From Actinoplanes sp. NBC_00393 (GTDB lineage: Bacteria > Actinomycetota > Actinomycetes > Mycobacteriales > Micromonosporaceae), in NCBI RefSeq assembly GCF_036053395.1, contig NZ_CP107942.1, forward strand, positions 524,501 to 588,500: a stretch of 64,000 bases of DNA, written 5' to 3'. The translations under genes and the position numbers were made by a program. Each line of letters begins with the position of its first letter. Positions within the stretch are counted from its first letter, which is position 1. The notes under the pieces are model-generated. The model worked only from the letters and a program-made list of their open reading frames with translations, did not search any database and was not told where the DNA came from. Of this stretch, positions 61,784-64,000 are shown one piece after another.

Positions 61784-61821
61784 ACGAGACTCAGCACTGT
61801 GCCGCTGGGTATCGTCGGGGC

Positions 61822-62199
61822 ATGAGCGAACCGGACGACGACCTGATCCCCAGCGTCTTCGCCCGCGAGTGCGCGTCTCGGTCGGTGCTGACCGACGTGA
61901 CCGGCCGCTGGGGCACACTCGCCCTGGCCGCGCTGCACGAGGGGGCGTACCGGTTCAATGCCCTGCGCCGCCGGGTCGACGGCGTGAGCGAGAAGATGCT
62001 GGCCCAGACCCTGCAGGCGCTCGAGCGCGACGGTCTGGTCCGCCGCGAGGTGCAGGCGACCATCCCGCCGCGGGTGGAGTACAGCCTGACCGAGCTCGGC
62101 GAGCGGGTCGCCGGCAAGTTGATCGAGTTGATCGAGTTGCTCGAAGGTGAGATCGGTCAAGTACGCGTCGCACAGGCGGAGTACGACCGCGCCCGCTGA
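61822..62199 (+). CDS. HxlR-family transcriptional regulator
   Basis: This 125-residue winged-helix regulator has CASRSVLTDVTGRWGTLALAALHEG, RFNALRRRVDGVSEKMLAQTLQALERDGLV and PRVEYSLTELGERV, the HxlR signature. Cys residues near the N-terminus (such as in ECASRS) are redox sensors in QorR/HypR-type members, so thiol-based sensing of quinones or aldehydes is possible. It is divergent from the quinone-oxidoreductase-like gene it probably represses. GGGTAT lies nine bases before the ATG and may be a -10 element of a near-leaderless message. Confidence 0.92.
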   Translation: MSEPDDDLIPSVFARECASRSVLTDVTGRWGTLALAALHEGAYRFNALRRRVDGVSEKMLAQTLQALERDGLVRREVQATIPPRVEYSLTELGERVAGKLIELIELLEGEIGQVRVAQAEYDRAR

Positions 62200-62211
62200 T
62201 AGGTTCCGATC

Positions 62212-62562
62212 ATGAGTGCCGACTCCCCGATCCAGGTCGACGTCCCGCCCTCCGGCCCCGGCTGCGCCGAGTGCCTGGACTCGGGCGGCTGGTGGTTCCA
62301 CCTGCGCCGATGTGCCCAGTGCGGGCACGTCGGCTGCTGCGACACGTCGCCCTCGCAGCACGCGACCGCCCACTTCCGCAGCACCGGCCACCCGGTCATC
62401 CAGTCCTTCGAGCCCGGCGAGGACTGGTACTGGGACTACACCACCGAGCAGGCCGCCTCCGGGCCGGAACTGGCCCCGCCGACCAGCCGGCCGGACGACC
62501 AGACCGTGCCCGGCCCGTCAGGCGCTGTTCCGTCCGACTGGCGCAGCAGACTCAACCGCTGA
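62212..62562 (+). CDS. UBP-type zinc-finger protein
   Basis: This 116-residue protein has a zf-UBP domain (about 15-75): CAECLDSGGWWFHLRRCAQCGHVGCCDTSPSQHATAHFRSTGHPV supplies the Cys/His zinc ligands. A Pro/Asp-rich tail of about 40 residues follows. Eukaryotic UBP fingers bind ubiquitin C-termini; the bacterial versions, common in actinobacteria, have no settled role. It starts 12 bases after the HxlR stop and may be co-transcribed. Confidence 0.9.
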   Translation: MSADSPIQVDVPPSGPGCAECLDSGGWWFHLRRCAQCGHVGCCDTSPSQHATAHFRSTGHPVIQSFEPGEDWYWDYTTEQAASGPELAPPTSRPDDQTVPGPSGAVPSDWRSRLNR

Positions 62563-62673
62563 TCTGCTTGGAAATCGTCTGCTACAGAACGTAATGGTTG
62601 CTGAAAGGTTCACTGCCTCAAGTGTGTCTCCGCCTGGTCGATGGACCCTACGTCGGAGAGTCATGGAGGGCAG

Positions 62674-64000
62674 ATGCGCGGCTTACAGAACATCGGCACA
62701 GCCAAACGGCTGAGTGCCATCGTGGTGACCGGTGCCGTCGCACTCGGCGCGATGGCCTCGATCACCCTGGTCGGCCAGGACCGGCTGGCTGATCAGGCGG
62801 AGGAGATGCGGAGCCTGGAAGCCGGGCTCGCCGCGCTCAACCACCTGAACAACCGGCAGAGCGAACTGAAGGTGGACGCGTACCGGGCGGCGCTCGGGCA
62901 CGACGTCAGCGGTGACGTGAAGGACGATGTCGAGTCGTCGGTCAACGCGGCGAACCTCGTGGTCACCTCGGGCCTGCCCGCTGACATCGTCGCCGATTTC
63001 AACGGCTCCCGGCCGGACTTCGACGCCTTCAACGACTTCATCACGGAGTTCGTCACCGCCGGCGTCGCCAACCCGAAGTCGGTGATCGACCGCACCGACG
63101 AGATCGCCGAGCGCAACAACAAGACTGACGACGTACTCGACGGCATCACCGAAGAGGTGGAGGCCCGGGTCGCCGAGCAGAAGGCCGAGATGGCCAGCAC
63201 GGTCAGCTCGACCCGCAACACCGCGATCATGGTCGCGCTCGCCGGTCTGCTGCTCCTGATGGGCCTCGCCATCCCGATGGTGCGCTCGATCCTCGGCCCG
63301 ATCCGCAAGCTCGGTTCGGTGATCGACGCGCTGGCCCGCGGGGACCTCACGGTACGCAGCGGCATCACCAGCCGCGACGAGCTCGGCCAGATGGCCACGG
63401 CTCTCGACAGCTCGCTGGACAAGCTGCGCGAGTCCATGCAGACCATCGCCCACGACGCGGACAGCCTGGCCGCCGCGTCGACCGAGCTCGCCGCCGTCTC
63501 CGGCGAGATCGCCACGGCGGTCGACAACACCGACCGGCAGAGCAGCTCGGCCTCGACCGAGGCCGACGAGATCTCCCGCAACGTGCAGACCGTGGCGGCC
63601 GGCTCCGAGGAGATGGGCCTGTCGATCCGCGAGATCTCCCGCAACGCGGCCGACGCGGCTCAGGTCGCCTCGATCGCGGTCTCCGAGGCCGCCAGCGCCA
63701 CCGAGACCATCCGCAAGCTCGGCGAGTCGTCCGCCGAGATCGGCAACGTCATCAAGCTGATCACCTCGATCGCCGAGCAGACCAACCTGCTCGCCCTGAA
63801 CGCCACCATCGAGGCCGCACGGGCCGGCGACGCCGGCAAGGGCTTCGCCGTCGTCGCCAGCGAGGTCAAGGACCTGGCCCAGGAGACCGCCCGCGCCACC
63901 GAGGACATCGGCGCGCGGGTCAACGCCATCCAGCAGGACACCGGCGGCGCGGTTGACGTGATCAACCGGATCTCCGAGGTCATCGCCCAGATCAACGACT
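62674..64000 (+). CDS. Methyl-accepting chemotaxis protein, cut by window end
   Basis: 442 codons are visible and the frame is still open at the window edge. TM1 (about 13-33), an outer helical sensor region, TM2 (about 175-200), a HAMP domain ([12 protein letters not shown]) and the signalling coil follow in order. The tip [22 protein letters not shown] and [20 protein letters not shown] closely match the receptor at 3046. The ATG at 62674 has GGAGGG just upstream. Based on the 3046 gene, roughly 90 more residues would be expected. No che genes are near. Confidence 0.93.
   Translation, partial: MRGLQNIGTAKRLSAIVVTGAVALGAMASITLVGQDRLADQAEEMRSLEAGLAALNHLNNRQSELKVDAYRAALGHDVSGDVKDDVESSVNAANLVVTSGLPADIVADFNGSRPDFDAFNDFITEFVTAGVANPKSVIDRTDEIAERNNKTDDVLDGITEEVEARVAEQKAEMASTVSSTRNTAIMVALAGLLLLMGLAIPMVRSILGPIRKLGSVIDALARGDLTVRSGITSRDELGQMATALDSSLDKLRESMQTIAHDADSLAAASTELAAVSGEIATAVDNTDRQSSSASTEADEISRNVQTVAAGSEEMGLSIREISRNAADAAQVASIAVSEAASATETIRKLGESSAEIGNVIKLITSIAEQTNLLALNATIEAARAGDAGKGFAVVASEVKDLAQETARATEDIGARVNAIQQDTGGAVDVINRISEVIAQIND

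Overview
The window is very GC-rich, with codon third positions almost all G or C, frequent GTG/TTG starts and many ATGA/GTGA stop-start overlaps. It encodes F420-type LLM oxidoreductases, DUF3618, HxlR and DUF427 proteins, a copper-type formylglycine-generating enzyme and several methyl-accepting chemotaxis receptors. This fits a motile actinobacterium, most likely Micromonosporaceae (Actinoplanes-like). The genus is inference. No rRNA, tRNA, CRISPR array, transposase or phage gene was recognised.

Layout. 1-6.5 kb is a signalling block: the tail of a LuxR regulator, a REC-PAS-GAF histidine kinase, an RsbW-like/STAS anti-sigma pair behind a SigF/SigB-type promoter, a chemotaxis receptor, a GAF histidine kinase and an Hpt protein. 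6.5-12.3 kb is an L-rhamnose uptake and isomerisation operon (binding protein, ATPase, two permeases, isomerase) with two LacI-type operators. 13.0-15.2 kb holds a repeat-bearing DUF3618 protein and a holin-like membrane protein. 15.5-21.3 kb has a NarL-type two-component system and an altered inositol-phosphatase homologue, divergent from an ABC/FtsX transporter. 21.4-23.7 kb has a Ser/Thr kinase with an extracytoplasmic domain and a Uma2 protein.

23.8-44.7 kb is a polyamine/GABA/beta-alanine catabolic region in two parts. The right-going part has a MocR regulator (divergent), an MmsA-type dehydrogenase, a class III aminotransferase, an aminobutyraldehyde dehydrogenase, PotABCD-like uptake, a PuuB-like oxidase and a second aminotransferase. 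The left-going part has a second aminobutyraldehyde dehydrogenase, GabT, an Lrp regulator and a second PuuB-like oxidase. Together they could import putrescine or spermidine, oxidise or transaminate it to amino-aldehydes, form GABA and beta-alanine, and pass these to semialdehydes and acyl-CoA. A secreted GH3 glycosidase, a 47-residue zinc-ribbon-like protein, a VOC protein and unusual repeats lie between the two parts.

44.8-52.9 kb has a SpoIIE-type phosphatase and a LacI-controlled glycoside locus (GH3 enzyme divergent from an ABC importer with no ATPase gene). 52.9-64 kb is a series of small units: an LLM oxidoreductase, a formylglycine-generating enzyme, Hsp20 behind a CIRCE element, a large catalase, a P1-family peptidase homologue, another LLM enzyme, DUF427, a YbaK deacylase, a four-unit 62-bp hairpin repeat, an NmrA/HxlR redox pair, a UBP zinc-finger protein and the start of a second chemotaxis receptor.

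The most unexplained DNA is non-coding: three nested stem-loop elements at 39.45-39.66 kb, the 62-bp hairpin repeat at 60.6-60.85 kb, the cytosine-rich stretch at 39.03-39.44 kb, and the 33-bp coding repeat at 13.15-13.42 kb.
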